In this document: in pieces, positions 24,044 to 35,201 of the stretch
Layout of the letters: the number at the start of each line of letters is the position of its first letter
Position numbering within the stretch: position 1 is the stretch's first letter
Origin: Coptis chinensis
Taxonomy: Eukaryota; Streptophyta; Magnoliopsida; Ranunculales; Ranunculaceae
Assembly (NCBI GenBank): GCA_015680905.1
Contig: CM027380.1
Span: 38,742,001 to 38,806,000 of the forward strand
Direction of reading: 5' to 3'
DNA length: 64,000 nt
Position numbers and translations under genes: made by a program
The notes under the pieces: generated by a model
Database searches by the model: none
What the model was told of the DNA's origin: nothing
The model's input: the letters and a program-made list of their open reading frames with translations, nothing else

Positions 24044-24850
24044 GGCATTCCACTGGTCGACCACGTACTGACTCAGCAGCAGTCCGTGTACCCATGGACT
24101 TACGACCTAATGCTCGACACGCTTATCGAGGGAGAGTACAACATCGATGGGAAATGCGCGTATCAGCGCTCGGTGCGACGGAACCAGCTAGCAGTGACTT
24201 AATGGCTGGGATTGAACGTCATTGGCACCTCGAAGCCTTCCGACATCAACAAGACCTTCCTCCACCTTCTCTGGATCCTCCAGGAGCGAAAGGGTAACTT
24301 CTGCATCGTTACCTTTCTTTTTGATATTATCACACATGCCACTCTTAGGTCAGCCCCCATTGCCGTTCTAGTAACGCAAGTCATGATTAATCTGGGATTT
24401 CTGTCTGCCACCCCTTTACTCCCTATACCACAATATGAGAATATGTTGGTCTTTAAGAAATGCATACAAGACCCTTGGGAGCCCACAACACCTAGGGCTG
24501 CCGAGCACGCTAGCGTAGGATCCTCTCACCCACCATACTTTGATGAGACTGCCATGAGTAAGATCACCCAACCCATAGAGGCCCTACGTGCAGTGAACAG
24601 TTGTCTGAGAGACATGTACACTCGCCAGGTATCGATGAGACGTACCTTGGGTGAGTTAAGGACATATATGACCACTCGCCACGAGTCGATGACAGACAGC
24701 ATGGGTGAATTCCAGCAGGAAATGAGAGCCTCCATGACTGCATTTCAGGACATTATGCTTACTCGCCAGAACCAGTTTCAGCCAAATGTTCATGGCGAGC
24801 CGAGATCGATTTCAGCTCGGGATGATGGATACCCTTGGTGATATCCAGGG
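24044..24850 (+). mobile_element. E5 ORF3-1 type remnant
   Basis: Plus-strand ORF3-1 fragment. NVIGTSKPSDINKTFLHLLW and ILQERKGNFCIVTFLFDII match NVIGKEKVSDIG and WILQEQKYEFCILEFLRNMI of E6 at 57310-57440. It continues with KKCIQDPWEP and a long helical tail (IEALRAVNSCLRDMYTRQVS to MGEFQQEMRASMTAFQDIML). It resembles the plant putative-transposon-protein domain; function unknown. It meets the minus-strand E4b tail head-on at 24043. Confidence 0.65.
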
Positions 24851-25204
24851 AGTAGTTAGCCTCCACGAAGCTCGATCTTGCCGCGACGTCGCGGGACTCC
24901 CCGGTTCTTCTTCTGCAGCCCCGAGGATTCTCTTCTGACACCCGAGGAGGATCATCAGTAGCTAGATTTATTTTTTCCGGTCTTGTATAATATTATATCA
25001 GACATTTTATTTACGTGTTTTCACTTTCTAGCTTAATAGTAGATGGTTCCTAAATAGTTTTATATTAGCTATATCTAATATTATAGTATATAGGTAGGAA
25101 CATATATTGCTAATAATAAATTATATACATATATATAAATATATTTCATATGTCATACTTAAACAACAAAATTTTAACATAACTAACACGTTCAGAAACC
25201 GATA
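24851..25204. other. AT-rich spacer, no gene recognised
   Basis: Spacer between the ORF3-1 fragment and the repeat-bearing promoter, with AT-rich dinucleotide stretches near 25060-25140. I see no coding or structural signal. Confidence 0.6.
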
Positions 25205-25350
25205 ATGAAAACGCATCAAAAAACGGTCAGAAAACGGTCATGAACCACATCTAAAAAACGGTCATGAACCACAACTAAAAAACGGTCAGAAAACGGTCAT
25301 GACCACATCTAGAAAACGGTCAGAAAACGGCAATTTTCTTTCTATAAATA
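25205..25350 (+). promoter_or_regulatory. Candidate promoter: six AACGGTCA sites and a TATA box
   Basis: Exact AACGGTCA occurs at 25222, 25233, 25257, 25281, 25292 and 25315, with AACGGCAA at 25326. TATAAATA follows at 25343-25350, 10 bp after the last site. AACGG(T/C)(T/C)A is the core of the plant mitosis-specific activator (MSA) element bound by three-repeat MYB proteins, which drives G2/M expression. Arrangement seen directly; activity is inferred. A pyrimidine-rich stretch follows, as expected at a plant start region. Confidence 0.55.
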
Positions 25351-25446
25351 AGTTCAACTCTTCCTCCATATTCACTCATTTCTTATTCTTCCCCCTACAC
25401 TTCTTATTCTAAAAACGCGTTTTAGATCACTCCAAGTTCAAGATTC

Positions 25447-25566
25447 ATGGATGCACTAGAAAAGTTTGAGCAGCAGCAGCTTGAATATGCTACTCAAGTT
25501 TTCATGCTCGGTTGTTTTATTATAGTCATGTTGTTAATGTGGCATATAATTCTATCTAATATTTAG
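25447..25566 (+). CDS. Candidate 39-aa single-pass membrane peptide
   Basis: Short uninterrupted ORF starting MDALEKFEQQQLEYATQ, then a hydrophobic run (about residues 18-36, FMLGCFIIVMLLMWHIIL) and stop. The N-terminal part is charged and Gln-rich, so it would be a small tail-anchored or single-pass membrane peptide. The ATG has G at +4, is the first ATG after the expected start of the 25343 TATA box, and lies about 100 bp downstream of it. I do not recognise the sequence. At 39 codons chance is a real alternative; the promoter context raises interest. Confidence 0.35.
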   Translation: MDALEKFEQQQLEYATQVFMLGCFIIVMLLMWHIILSNI

Positions 25567-25675
25567 GTTTGTAGTTAAGACATCGTATCATTATATTGTG
25601 TTTCCATACCATTGTACGTTCTTACATCCTATTGTGATAGTATATCTACATTTTCCTTGTCTTTCTACTTACGTT

Positions 25676-25730
25676 AAAAAAAAAAAAAAAAAATTAAAAA
25701 AAAAACAAAAAACAAAAAAACAAACAAAGG
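25676..25730. repeat. A-rich tract
   Basis: A run of about 18 A followed by further A-rich sequence, 110 bp after the short ORF. It could be a poly(A) remnant or simple repeat. Confidence 0.6.
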
Positions 25731-25939
25731 GGCACTCCTTGTCACATGCCCCATTCTTCTCATCCACACTTCATCCACTTTTGCGCATATCTTAGAAGAT
25801 ACACGTGGTCTAACTACCCTGTGACACCTCGAAACGTATCTTTTACATTTTCGGATGGGTGGCTATTTATACCAAGGATAGACACCTCAAAAAAATTTAA
25901 CTTCCCTTTTTCCAAAATAATTTTTCACCACTCCATCTT

Positions 25940-27040
25940 TAATGGCCCTCACTCGAAGTTTCGTGCCTGAGCAAAATTTTATGGAAAATTTTCAAAATGG
26001 TCTTTTTCATCCTTTTTTTAACCCTGAAATATTACGTCGAGGATGGTACCCTCTTTTACACCATAAGCAAACATTTTATTCCGAGAATTGGTCTTGTTAT
26101 TTTATAAAAGTGGTTATTTCCAAAACGGACAATTCTTTGTCCGTGCTAACGGATCTTGAGCATGAATTGACTATGGAAATCATCTCTGAGGTACTTCAAA
26201 TTCCTATTACAAACCAAGGAGTACACCTTCTCGTGATTCACCTTTCGATAATATCCGACATCCGATGTTTGCAACTATCCTTCACGGCTAATACAACCGA
26301 AAAAACCGTATTGTTTATCAAATGATCTTTACAAAAGAACTAATTATCTGTGATCCAATGGGTAGCTCATAATGTCCTAGGCACATCCAAGACTTCAAAT
26401 AACCAAACCACTCCTCCATTTACTCACGGGTGTTGCGGACTAACCGCAATGATTTTTGCATTATAAAATTTCTCTGGAATGCGATCGCACGTGCCAGGAA
26501 AAAGGCAGCCCCTTTACCAACCATTGTGACACTTATCATGATACATTGGGGTTTTTCTAGTACTTCTCCTCATACACCTCTTTGAACAGCTAACATTCTT
26601 ACCATTCACTCAGTATGTAGGAACGAATTACGAACCCGACGCGTTGCAAAGAACCATGTCGGTGTAGAAACCAACGAAGATTGTTCCACCGACAACATCT
26701 TTACTGAAAATGCCTTATGCAACGTATTTAATCCCATGGAAGGGCTTCGCTTAATTCAACAAGGAATGATGACATTATTCAAACGTCAGAACATTATTAT
26801 CACCAGCCTTCTTGAATTTCAGGACCTGCGGACAATAAACGAAAAGGAAAAAGCACAATTCTTGCACAGCCACAACCAATTCTTGGCAAATCACACTCTC
26901 ATAATGGAGAACCACGCCGAGATTTACGGCATTGAAAGCAAAATGTTGCAACAGTCATTGCAACGGATTGACGGCATAGAGAATCTTATAAACGGATTCC
27001 TCCCACATAAGGATCCTCGCCGTTACTTGGGCCAATAAAA
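25940..27040 (+). mobile_element. E5 ORF3-1 like module, second copy
   Basis: Plus-strand remnant opening ALTRSFVPEQNFMENFQNG, the same layout as AQRRWILPEQAF (56905) and SPIVIPEQSF (58980): a short lead, PEQ-x-F, then an Arg-x-x-W motif. A weak domain match follows (ITMEIISEVLQIP-like, where other copies read LLVEILGIP). The C-terminal part is helical (NPMEGLRLIQQGMMTLFKRQ, then MLQQSLQRIDGIENLINGF). Likely one of the tandem ORF3 modules; broken. Role unknown. Confidence 0.6.
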
Positions 27041-27159
27041 CCATTTTGCAATTTTATATTATCATTTTCCTTTTAGTTTTTAATTTTCGTATGGTAATTT
27101 GTTTTTACTTAATTATTCTCATCATGCTCTAATATTTGTTTATCCTTGTCTAAACAGGT

Positions 27160-28190
27160 CACATTTTTTTTTCACAATAGAAGCTCCAAAGATGATTCCG
27201 AAACAATCTTTCCATTCCTTGCTAAATTCTCCCAAGATATGGACATCTTTTTCGTGAGACTACATCACTCAAGTTGGATGGAACTCTCTCATTCTACACC
27301 CGGAGCAGACATACTCCCCAGGTTTGGCAACTTATTTTTATAATAACATGGAAGATCTACCAACTGTCCAGGGTTTCCCTTTGAATGGGTTTACACTACG
27401 TATTGGTAACACCCGACACGCCTTTTATGAGCCAACAGTGGCTATGGCTCTAGACCTTCCTCCTCTTCAGCCAGATCTCCCCATCCAATACATGATAGAG
27501 AATGACCTTAATGACTACTCTAGGGAAGATTTTGCTGCCCACTATGGCGATGGCCTTGCCCACGTCAAAGAACGTGCCGAAGCTGGCCGATGGCCAGAAT
27601 TCACTATTCAACTAGCCAGTATGACCATGAATGTTGGAACTGCCATGTTATTTATTCTTCTGAACATCATGGGAGATTGGCATTTTTCCACGGCATCAAA
27701 GGCGTGTAAGACATTCCATGCATTGGCCCGAAGAACGTACCACCTTCGACATTCTGAGAACTAGTAATTGAGAATCTTAAGAAGGCTTCGGTCTTTTTCG
27801 GCAAGACTATATCACCCGCCGATTCTGATGCGGGGATAGTGAGGGCGCATACTTCCACGAGTTTGCAGCCACCTTTCAAGACTGGGTAAAGGTCGACTCT
27901 ATGTGTCCAACAAACAAGATAATTAAGTTCCTTGCGATTTCGGACATGGACCGCATACGCAAGGTATCTCAAGAAAGTTCGTTCTTTCCCTAATGAGGAT
28001 AAAATGATAGCTCATCTAGACAATGCAAAGAAAAGGAAGTGGAGTGAAGTCCGGAAAGCTATGATAGATTGGCGGGATCTTGAAGGAATGACATTTTTAC
28101 GAGGGGACGAGGCAAGGAAGGACTATCCCCCAAATTCAAGGGGGCAATGTGAGTTGATGCATGTACATATTTGTTTTATGTTTTGATGTG
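27160..28190 (+). mobile_element. E5 ORF3-2 remnant
   Basis: Plus-strand remnant sharing TMNVGTAMLFILLNIMGDW with LSLNVGTTMLFIPMNILGEF (59390-59450) and SMNVGTVMFWIMLNIRGEW (42625-42680). In each case this follows an aromatic/acidic segment (DLNDYSREDFAAHYGDG here, YDYIYFHEYYGGG there). The hydrophobic NVG-x2-M stretch is the best signature of ORF3-2 in this window. Position after pol is that of the env-like ORF of Athila elements, but I see no signal peptide or fusion peptide. Broken copy. Confidence 0.6.
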
Positions 28191-29891
28191 AAATAAATAA
28201 ATGACCTAACAAAGCTGCTACTCTAACAGTGTGCTTCTACTTTTATGATGTATAATATATAGTGTGTTACAATAAATTTATGTGGAAGATATCAGCTTTA
28301 TTTTTGCTCAAAGCCTCTCAAGTATACTCCTTCTTCCTCTTAACACTTTGAGGACACAGTGTCCGGATCGTTTGGGGTGGTGAGAACCTTTTGCAAAAAT
28401 TAGGCATGCATAGTTGTATATAGTTTACTTAATGTCTAAATAAACGTGTTTAGTGACAAATTCTCGTTTCCCTTTCTATGATGAAAAATATTTAGAAATC
28501 TCCCCTAGCATCGAATCGGGGACTTGTCCTTAGAAACTTAATTTAATCATTATGCAATAGTTTTACATCTTTTCATGAGCATTCATGCACCGACTATCAT
28601 TAAATGCACCGCAGCCCGGTATGTTTACGGACCCACGGTTAGACAACTTAGTTTCCATATCCCGTAAGAATCTAACCAAAAGCCTCAAATGTATGATATA
28701 TGAGTAATGACACGAGGAGTAGTTCTTCGAATAGAGAAGTTCACACGCCTACTTACTTGATCACTACCCAAATCTTAGGCGAAATTTAGGCCTTCTTTGG
28801 ATCGATATAGCCAAAAATTCGCACCTGTAAAAAAAATTTACCGCTAGTCGCCCCACTGAACCTTTCATTAATCCTTTCTACTTCACCAAAAAAATCATTA
28901 CCCATCTAGTAACCACAAATAAATAAGCCTACCTAGATGATGAGTATGAGAAATAGGATGAAGTCTTGAAAAAATGAAGAGAAAAATCTTGTCACAAATC
29001 AAAATCAGTTACCTGTTTCAGAAGAAAATAAAAAGAAAATAGAAATATGTTTCCAAAAATCAAAAGAAATATCAAGGTTAGAATCCCCCCCAAAGATCAA
29101 AATCAAAAGGGAATACAAAAATCCAAGTATGGAAACCATGTTAGAAGCAGGAAAGAAAAAAGGATTTCTCTAGTATAAATATCTCGAAGACCTTATTCTC
29201 TCATACTTATCATTTTTTGAACTTTCCATTCCATTTTCTTCTACACTACCACCTAAGCCCCATAACACCTAATAAAGACCTCTAGCTCAATTAGGAATAG
29301 GATAGTGTGATAATAAATAGTAGTTGTGACTTCTCGACCTCGGCTCCTCTGACTGTCATTGAGTATGTGAGGAAACGTGTGCCCACTACACACTGGAGAT
29401 AGCAAAGCTTGAGTGGAAAAATAAGAGAGAAATTGTGTTTCGACACATACCTGTGAGAACCTACTTAGGGCCGCTATCCAAAGGATCCGTAAACGGCCCC
29501 GCTTTCATTACATTTCATTATTAGATCACTGCATGCATGCTCATACATAGATGTTTCGATTATTGCATGTATATTAACTTGAATTTCGAAAGAATAAAAT
29601 CCTTGTTTCCCCTGCTAGTGAGATGTCTAGATACCTGAGATTAATTAAGGAAACAAGCCTTTGTTCTTGAAGTCGTTGTAGTATAAATGAAGTTTGTGAG
29701 TATCTTCTCTCGGAAAACTCTCACGAGGCTATAACTTCGTCCACTAGGGAATTCCTAGTGGTTCAAGGCCTTGTTGCATCGGTCAATGCAACCGCTTTCT
29801 CGCTAAATGAGATTTAGTTTAGGACAACACATTTTTTTATCACTTATCGTTTTAATGTCTCTTCTTTGCTTGAGGACAAGCAAAGTCTTTG
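28191..29891 (+). mobile_element. E5 3' untranslated region
   Basis: About 1.7 kb, non-coding. It contains an internal polypurine-like motif (GTTTGGGGTGG near 28370), the GGATCGATATAGCC block near 28800, the AATAAAGACCTCTAGCTCAA block near 29270, a GTGCCCACTACACACTGG block near 29380, the tRNA-Asp-like/stem-loop block at 29672-29791, and the terminal tract. The same blocks in the same order occur in E6 (60128-61717). Confidence 0.8.
29672..29791 (+). ncRNA. Conserved 3'-UTR structure block, copy B
   Basis: tRNA-Asp-like GTCGTTGTAGTATA at 29672-29685, P1 GTGAG/CTCAC, P2 ACGA/TCGT, P3 CCACTAGG/CCTAGTGG (29741-29761), P4 TTGCAT (29774-29779) with ATGCAA (29786-29791). Structure predicted by eye. 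Confidence 0.6.
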
Positions 29892-29904
29892 TTTAGGGGT
29901 GGTG
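29892..29904 (+). promoter_or_regulatory. Polypurine tract of E5
   Basis: TTTAGGGGTGGTG directly precedes the LTR start TGATAAGC. Confidence 0.75.
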
Positions 29905-30049
29905 TGATAAGCACCCAAAACCGTAATATTAAACCCCGAGAGACATAGCATTTTGGTCGATTATGTGTTTAATAATCATGTAATAATTATATTTTTTACG
30001 TTACTTTTGCGGGTTTCCAAATTAAAATGAATATAGTGATAAAACATGC

Positions 30050-30604
30050 ATCGAAGTACGGGAATACGGGAATATTTGGAGTTTCCCACTCGACCTCGTG
30101 AAGCCCGAAGTTTCCAAAAGAAACGAGAACCGGTCGAAGCGGGCCCACATATGAAGAAGCGACAAGTTTCCGAAGCTCGATTCGGATAAATCTAGATGCC
30201 GACGTTGGCTAGTGAAGCCGCCAAGTACGCAGAATAATCTGAAATATTTGGAATTCCCACTCAATCCCCCGTGAAGCCCAACAAAGCCCCGACTAGAGCG
30301 AAAGTTCCCAAAAGAAACCGAAACTAGTCGCGAGCGGGCCCACATATAAAGAAGCAGGAAACTTCTGAAGCTCAAATCGGATAAATCTAGGTGCCGACGT
30401 TGGCTAGTGAAGCTGCCAAGTACAAGAATACGGAATATTTGGAATTCCCACTCAATCCCCGCGAAGCCCAACAAAGCCCGACTTTGGTAGAAGTTTCCAA
30501 AAGAAACGAAACGTAACCGGGGATGGGCCCACATATAAAGAGGCGTGAAACTTCCGGCTCAAATCGGATAAATCTAGGTGCCGACGTTGGCTAGTGAAGC
30601 TGCC
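30050..30604. repeat. Tandem repeat, three units of about 190 bp
   Basis: Three imperfect units, each ending GCCGACGTTGGCTAGTGAAG near 30210, 30410 and 30597 and each containing a GGGCCCACATAT motif. They lie in the U3 side of the LTR, upstream of the TATA-like box, where tandem enhancers often occur. The minus-strand ORF spanning them is a by-product of the repetition. Confidence 0.85.
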
Positions 30605-31833
30605 ATAGCGACCGCAACGAACTTCTGCAAAGGACAAAAAATCGTAAAAACGCCAAAAATCGGCGCCCATTCTTGGACACCTTCACTCGCAGCCCGAAAG
30701 GCATGATGAGTCGAAGATAGGCAGGTGGCAAAGGATGGTTTAAATTTGATACCACCTGGCAAGAGAGAAGACACGTACCAATTCAAACCAGGTGGTTTGA
30801 ATTGAAATGAGCTAACAAACAAAACATAAAATCAGCTAAAGGACAAAAATTTAATACAGGTGAAACAAAACTTTGATTCTCAAAGTTTTGAACGTTTCAA
30901 ATAGGTAACAAACAAACCTGATTTAATTGTTAGGAATTCACGTGAAGGGACATCCACTTATATATATGAAGGGTTCGCCTTCATTATAAGGTCTTCAGCA
31001 TATTAATACTTTAGCTACGTTTAGTTTTCTTTCTTCAGTACTTACCTTCCGCCATTTTTATTTCAGCAGCTTAATACAGTAAGTTATTTTACCCTTAATA
31101 ACAGTTATTTCTTTTCTTGTTTAATTTCTGTCCTGCATTTATTTACTTAATGTATACAGCAAGTTTTATTATTCCTTCTATGATGATGAGCTAATCCCCC
31201 CCGGGGAGGGTTATGCTGCTCGTGTGAAAATCCGGATTGACTCGTTAATATTCTAGAATCACTACTTAGGAAGTAGGCATAGAATTAACATCCGGTCCCA
31301 AAATGACTGAGACTGTACAAAGTTGGAGTGCTGATGCTCCAGAACAGTCTCGCGCGCGACTTAAATGTCTCGCTGGCGACTCTGGTGTCGAACGACTCTC
31401 CAATTCGTCCAGCTGATGTGAACTTGTGCCAGGAGCTGAAATAATATACCAGAGATGAGGTATTATCGAAACTCCTTATGCTAGTGAAATGCGACCTAGA
31501 GATGTGGGCATGCACTAGGGATCAATACTCGACGTTGTCTCCGAAACGAGACGAATTAGAGATGTAGTGATTTAGTAATAAAAACGTTGTTTCTCTACAT
31601 TTTGTTTACCTATATATAATCGCCGTAGTAATTTATTTTATTTGCATTACCGTTATTTTAATTAAAAACCAACTAAAAAGAAACCTAAAAATCCTACTCA
31701 CTTAAAGTTGTAATTTCCAGTTGTGAACCTATCCGAGCCCTAAGGTTTGGACGATCCCTTACTCGACCTATCCTACCAAACCCACGTGAGTAAGGTAACT
31801 TGACTAAAACGTACGACTATACGGACGTTGGAA

Positions 31834-31893
31834 TTTGGACTTTGGACTTTGGACTGTGGACTTCGGACTTTGGACTGTGGACCTCGGACTTAA
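31834..31893. repeat. GGACTTTGGACTGT minisatellite
   Basis: Runs of GGACTTT, GGACTGT and GGACTTC in tandem near the end of the LTR. Confidence 0.75.
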
Positions 31894-31947
31894 GAAAATA
31901 AGTAACTGAAAACCAATAAACAAACGTGTGTAAAGAGCGTTTTATCA

Positions 31948-34235
31948 GTGGGCCAGTTCAGTTCAAGTTTTTGGGCCTAAACACTAGTTAGTTATTGGGC
32001 CGGATTAAATCCTTTGTTTCGGACCAGTTTAGTTTAAGTTGTTTGGGGCTAAAACTAATTGCTTTTCTTTGGACCAGTTTCAAGTTAGTTTTGGGGCCGA
32101 TCCATATAACTTAAAATAGATCTACTTGGGTCTTTAAATGTTTGGACTTTCGGGTTCTAAGGTTTGGGTTTGGCCAGTTGGGTCCGAACCATTATCTTGG
32201 TCATGAACCCATGAGCCATGCACATTGACCTTAGCCATGAACCAGGGCTATGACCCTGAACCTGTTGAACATGGAAACGATAGTTTGACCTTGACCATGA
32301 CATGTTGACTTTGACCTTGACCATGACGTGTTGACTTTAACTTTAACTGTTAACTTTTTCCAGTTTTTCACATGTTTGATTATATGGACAAATGTAGTAA
32401 TAAAATATTGTTAAAAATTGTATAACTTGGTTGGTCATTATCTAATTTAGATTTGACGTGAGTAGTGTGTAAAGCATATATATATTGGGCTTTGATTGTG
32501 GACTGTGGACTGTTTAATAGTGCTACATTTTATGTTGTATATTGTATGGACAAATCAAATGATAAAATGCTGTGGAAGCCTGCATAATTGGTTAGTCATT
32601 ATCTAAGAAAGATTTGACATTGATGTTGTGTATTTTTGACACGTGACGATATTGAGATGTTAGGAGACATTATATTCCTAATACGCTATAATAAAGATAT
32701 ATGCGATACGTTTGAAGCAATTGTGATATCATATGATATATTGGGATATATATATTGAATGCAATAGTTTTGGAGAAATAAAGGTATAACCGCTCCATTG
32801 TTATATATGTGAGATGCTACTATGAGGTAGCATAGTATTTGTGAATATTTCCCACGGGAGTGTGGTGTAGTGCAATAATATATTGGCACGTGAAAGTATG
32901 AAAGTGGTTATGAGATATAATTGAGATATTTCTAAATATTATGGCTTAGTGCAATAAGGTAATTGACCTACATGTGATATAGTGGATTTATTATGAGTCA
33001 TTAATGTATGACACTTGAATAAATTACATAACGAAAATCCTAGAACCTAGCTACCACAACTCATGTGATTGGCCCTTCTGGCGTTTCAGTTAATCTGAAT
33101 GGCCTTCGGGCGTAAGTAGTGTGATTGGCCCTTCTGGCGTTTCAGTTAATCTAAATGGCCTTCGGGCGTAAGTAATGTGATTGGCCCTCCTGGCGTTTCA
33201 GTAAAGCTGAATGGCCCTCTCGGCGAAATTTAATAGTGGCTTGATTATTCCGTTCGCAAAATAGAACGAGACGCGCGATATTTTATGCCAAATAGTGGCA
33301 TTACTTACATAATGGCTTCCGTGTGAGGATTTACCTGGTATGCGGCATCCCGCTCAAGGTAGTTACGCACGGAGTGGTACATTATGTAAGGGGAGGCATG
33401 TGGATGTACATGTTCGGCGTTGGGTAGCGATTGTGGTAGCCAGGGAAACTAGGTAAGACATAGATACGACGTGATTTTAGGGACACACAAAGAAAGTCTA
33501 AACAAATAAAATTATGGTAATATGTTGGTAAATGATATATCTCTAGATAGATGATTGTATATGTTTGGCTGGTTAGTAGTTTAGCTAGAACCTAAGGCGC
33601 CTCGTGGAGGAACTAAATGCCTTTTTATTATGCGTATGGTATGTTGTATTAGTTGTTGGAAGTTAAGGCACCTCAGTGGAGGAACTACCTGCCTAGATTA
33701 TTGAACTTAAGGATGTTATATTAGCCGTTGAAAGTTAAGGCGCCTCGGTAGAGGAACTAACTGCCGTATGGATTGTGTATATATAGGTATAATTATATGT
33801 TGTATTTTAGAGTTACTCACACCAGCATTTTTATAATGCTGACCCGATTTACATGTTTGCTTATCGGGTGTGTTCATTAAATGAACACAGTTGATAAGTC
33901 TTTACAGGTTTAGTGTTAAAGAAGATTGGTTGCTGCTCGTGGTTTACGTTAGCGTCGCATTTCAAGATAGGCTTTGTTTTCCTTTGAGGTGATATAGATT
34001 TTCAGTTGAGACAAAGTTATTTGTATTTTCATTTGTTAATTTTTGTAATGAAGAGAACTTTTGGTTTAAGTTTAAAATTTTTATTGGTTTTTAATTATCC
34101 GCATTATTTAAACTGTTTATGGGTTTTTGGGAGTTGAGAGTGCGTCACACCTCGGAGATCGAAGAGTCGGGAACAAATAATGTTTTTCCAATTCTGTCGA
34201 AATTGAGTGTGACATCCCCTCAGGTTTTTTCGGCG
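31948..34235. other. Non-coding LTR-like tract, element unassigned
   Basis: No coding potential. The segment near 33815-33850 (ACTCACACCAGC then ATGCTGACCC) resembles a stretch I associate with LTRs of Tekay-type chromoviruses, so this may be part of a long LTR into which E5 inserted. It also holds a 56-bp tandem repeat (33064-33231), three spaced copies of an AAGGCGCCTCG-AGGAACTAA motif (33595-33770) and a GACCTTGACCATGAC repeat near 32285-32330. TGTGACATCCCC at 34208 may be another element's start. Assignment tentative. Confidence 0.4.
33064..33231. repeat. 56-bp tandem repeat, three units
   Basis: Units start at 33064, 33120 and 33176. Each consists of two related 28-bp halves, one with GGCCCTTCTGGCGT and one with GGCCTTCGGGCGT. 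Confidence 0.88.
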
Positions 34236-34326
34236 GGATGAAGGGAAAAATAAAAGGAAAAATTTGGAGGTTTAAGGTGAGAGATGAAAGTAAGATGTAT
34301 GGGTTTTGTGTGGAGAATGAAGGACG

Positions 34327-34332
34327 TTTATA
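34327..34332 (-). promoter_or_regulatory. Candidate internal TATA box, left arm
   Basis: Minus-strand CTATAAAC followed by a pyrimidine-rich CCTTCATTCTCCACAC stretch. The same arrangement is at 41962 and 58502. Confidence 0.45.
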
Positions 34333-35201
34333 GAGGGTTTTAGTTTCTAAAATGAATCGATAAGTTGCCAAAAATCTTTAAGGCAATTACCAGAAACAAA
34401 ATATTTCCAAAACCTAAAACGGAAACAACTCATATGCATTATTCCAAAACAAACCTAATATCTTTAAGATTGAATTTAGAATAGCAACTTCTTAACTCTT
34501 TGAAATTTTATCCTACCACAATATCTAATCATAGCCATGCCAATATCGGCAACATTCCCAACAATCTTCACAAAATTACTACTAAAATTGTGGATCATAT
34601 AAAAACAATGCTAAAAGAAATAATACCACCCCGAAATAATTCAGGAAGGTGGGATTAACGCAAAAATCATCGCATGTTTAGAAAATAACCAAATTAAATT
34701 AAAATAGAAATTCAAATAACAATTAACTACCGAATTCAAATTTAACTACTGAATTTAACAACTTAACATCCAAACTACTAAAAACAATAAAAACGACATC
34801 AACACAACAAACAACAAGAAATCTAGCTACGAGATGAGGAAAGGATAAGAATAGGAATTTGAGTGATCAAGAATAGAAAAACCAAACACCCCACCCCCAA
34901 ACAAATTTTTGAAAATAGGTTTTTGAAAATTTGTTTTAAAACATGGGTCTTTTAAAATCAGATTCCCGTAGACCTAATGTGGGGTCATTTTACGTCAGAT
35001 TCCCCTAGACGGTGCACACCCCCAAACAAACAAGAAATTGGGGTGGCACAGAATAGATGATGCGTGGTCAACTATAAACTAGTAGTCAAAAGAGTTTGGG
35101 GTCTAGCCATAAAAACATGATACTAAATGCACCCTCAAACAGAATGAAGTTGTATAATTGGAAGCAATCAAGTAGAAGAATAAAAGATAACTTATGCAAC
35201 C

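Larger units (their letters stand above)
29905..31947 (+). repeat. E5 3' LTR (LTR-C type, about 2.04 kb)
   Basis: Starts TGATAAGCACCCAAAACC after the polypurine tract and probably ends TTTTATCA. It contains three ~190-bp tandem units (30050-30604), a TATATATA-type box near 30960-30970, and a short minisatellite at 31834-31893. Its 5' partner is not in the window, so the right boundary rests on the terminal TG...CA and a change of sequence character. Confidence 0.7.

Noticed and set aside
30022-30534. 170-aa minus-strand ORF with internal repeats (FTSQRRHLDLS)
   Set aside because: It is the translation of three ~190-bp DNA tandem units inside an LTR; the repetition explains both the length and the apparent protein repeats.
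33064-33231. CRISPR-like array
   Set aside because: Three direct 56-bp units with no unique spacers, in plant DNA.
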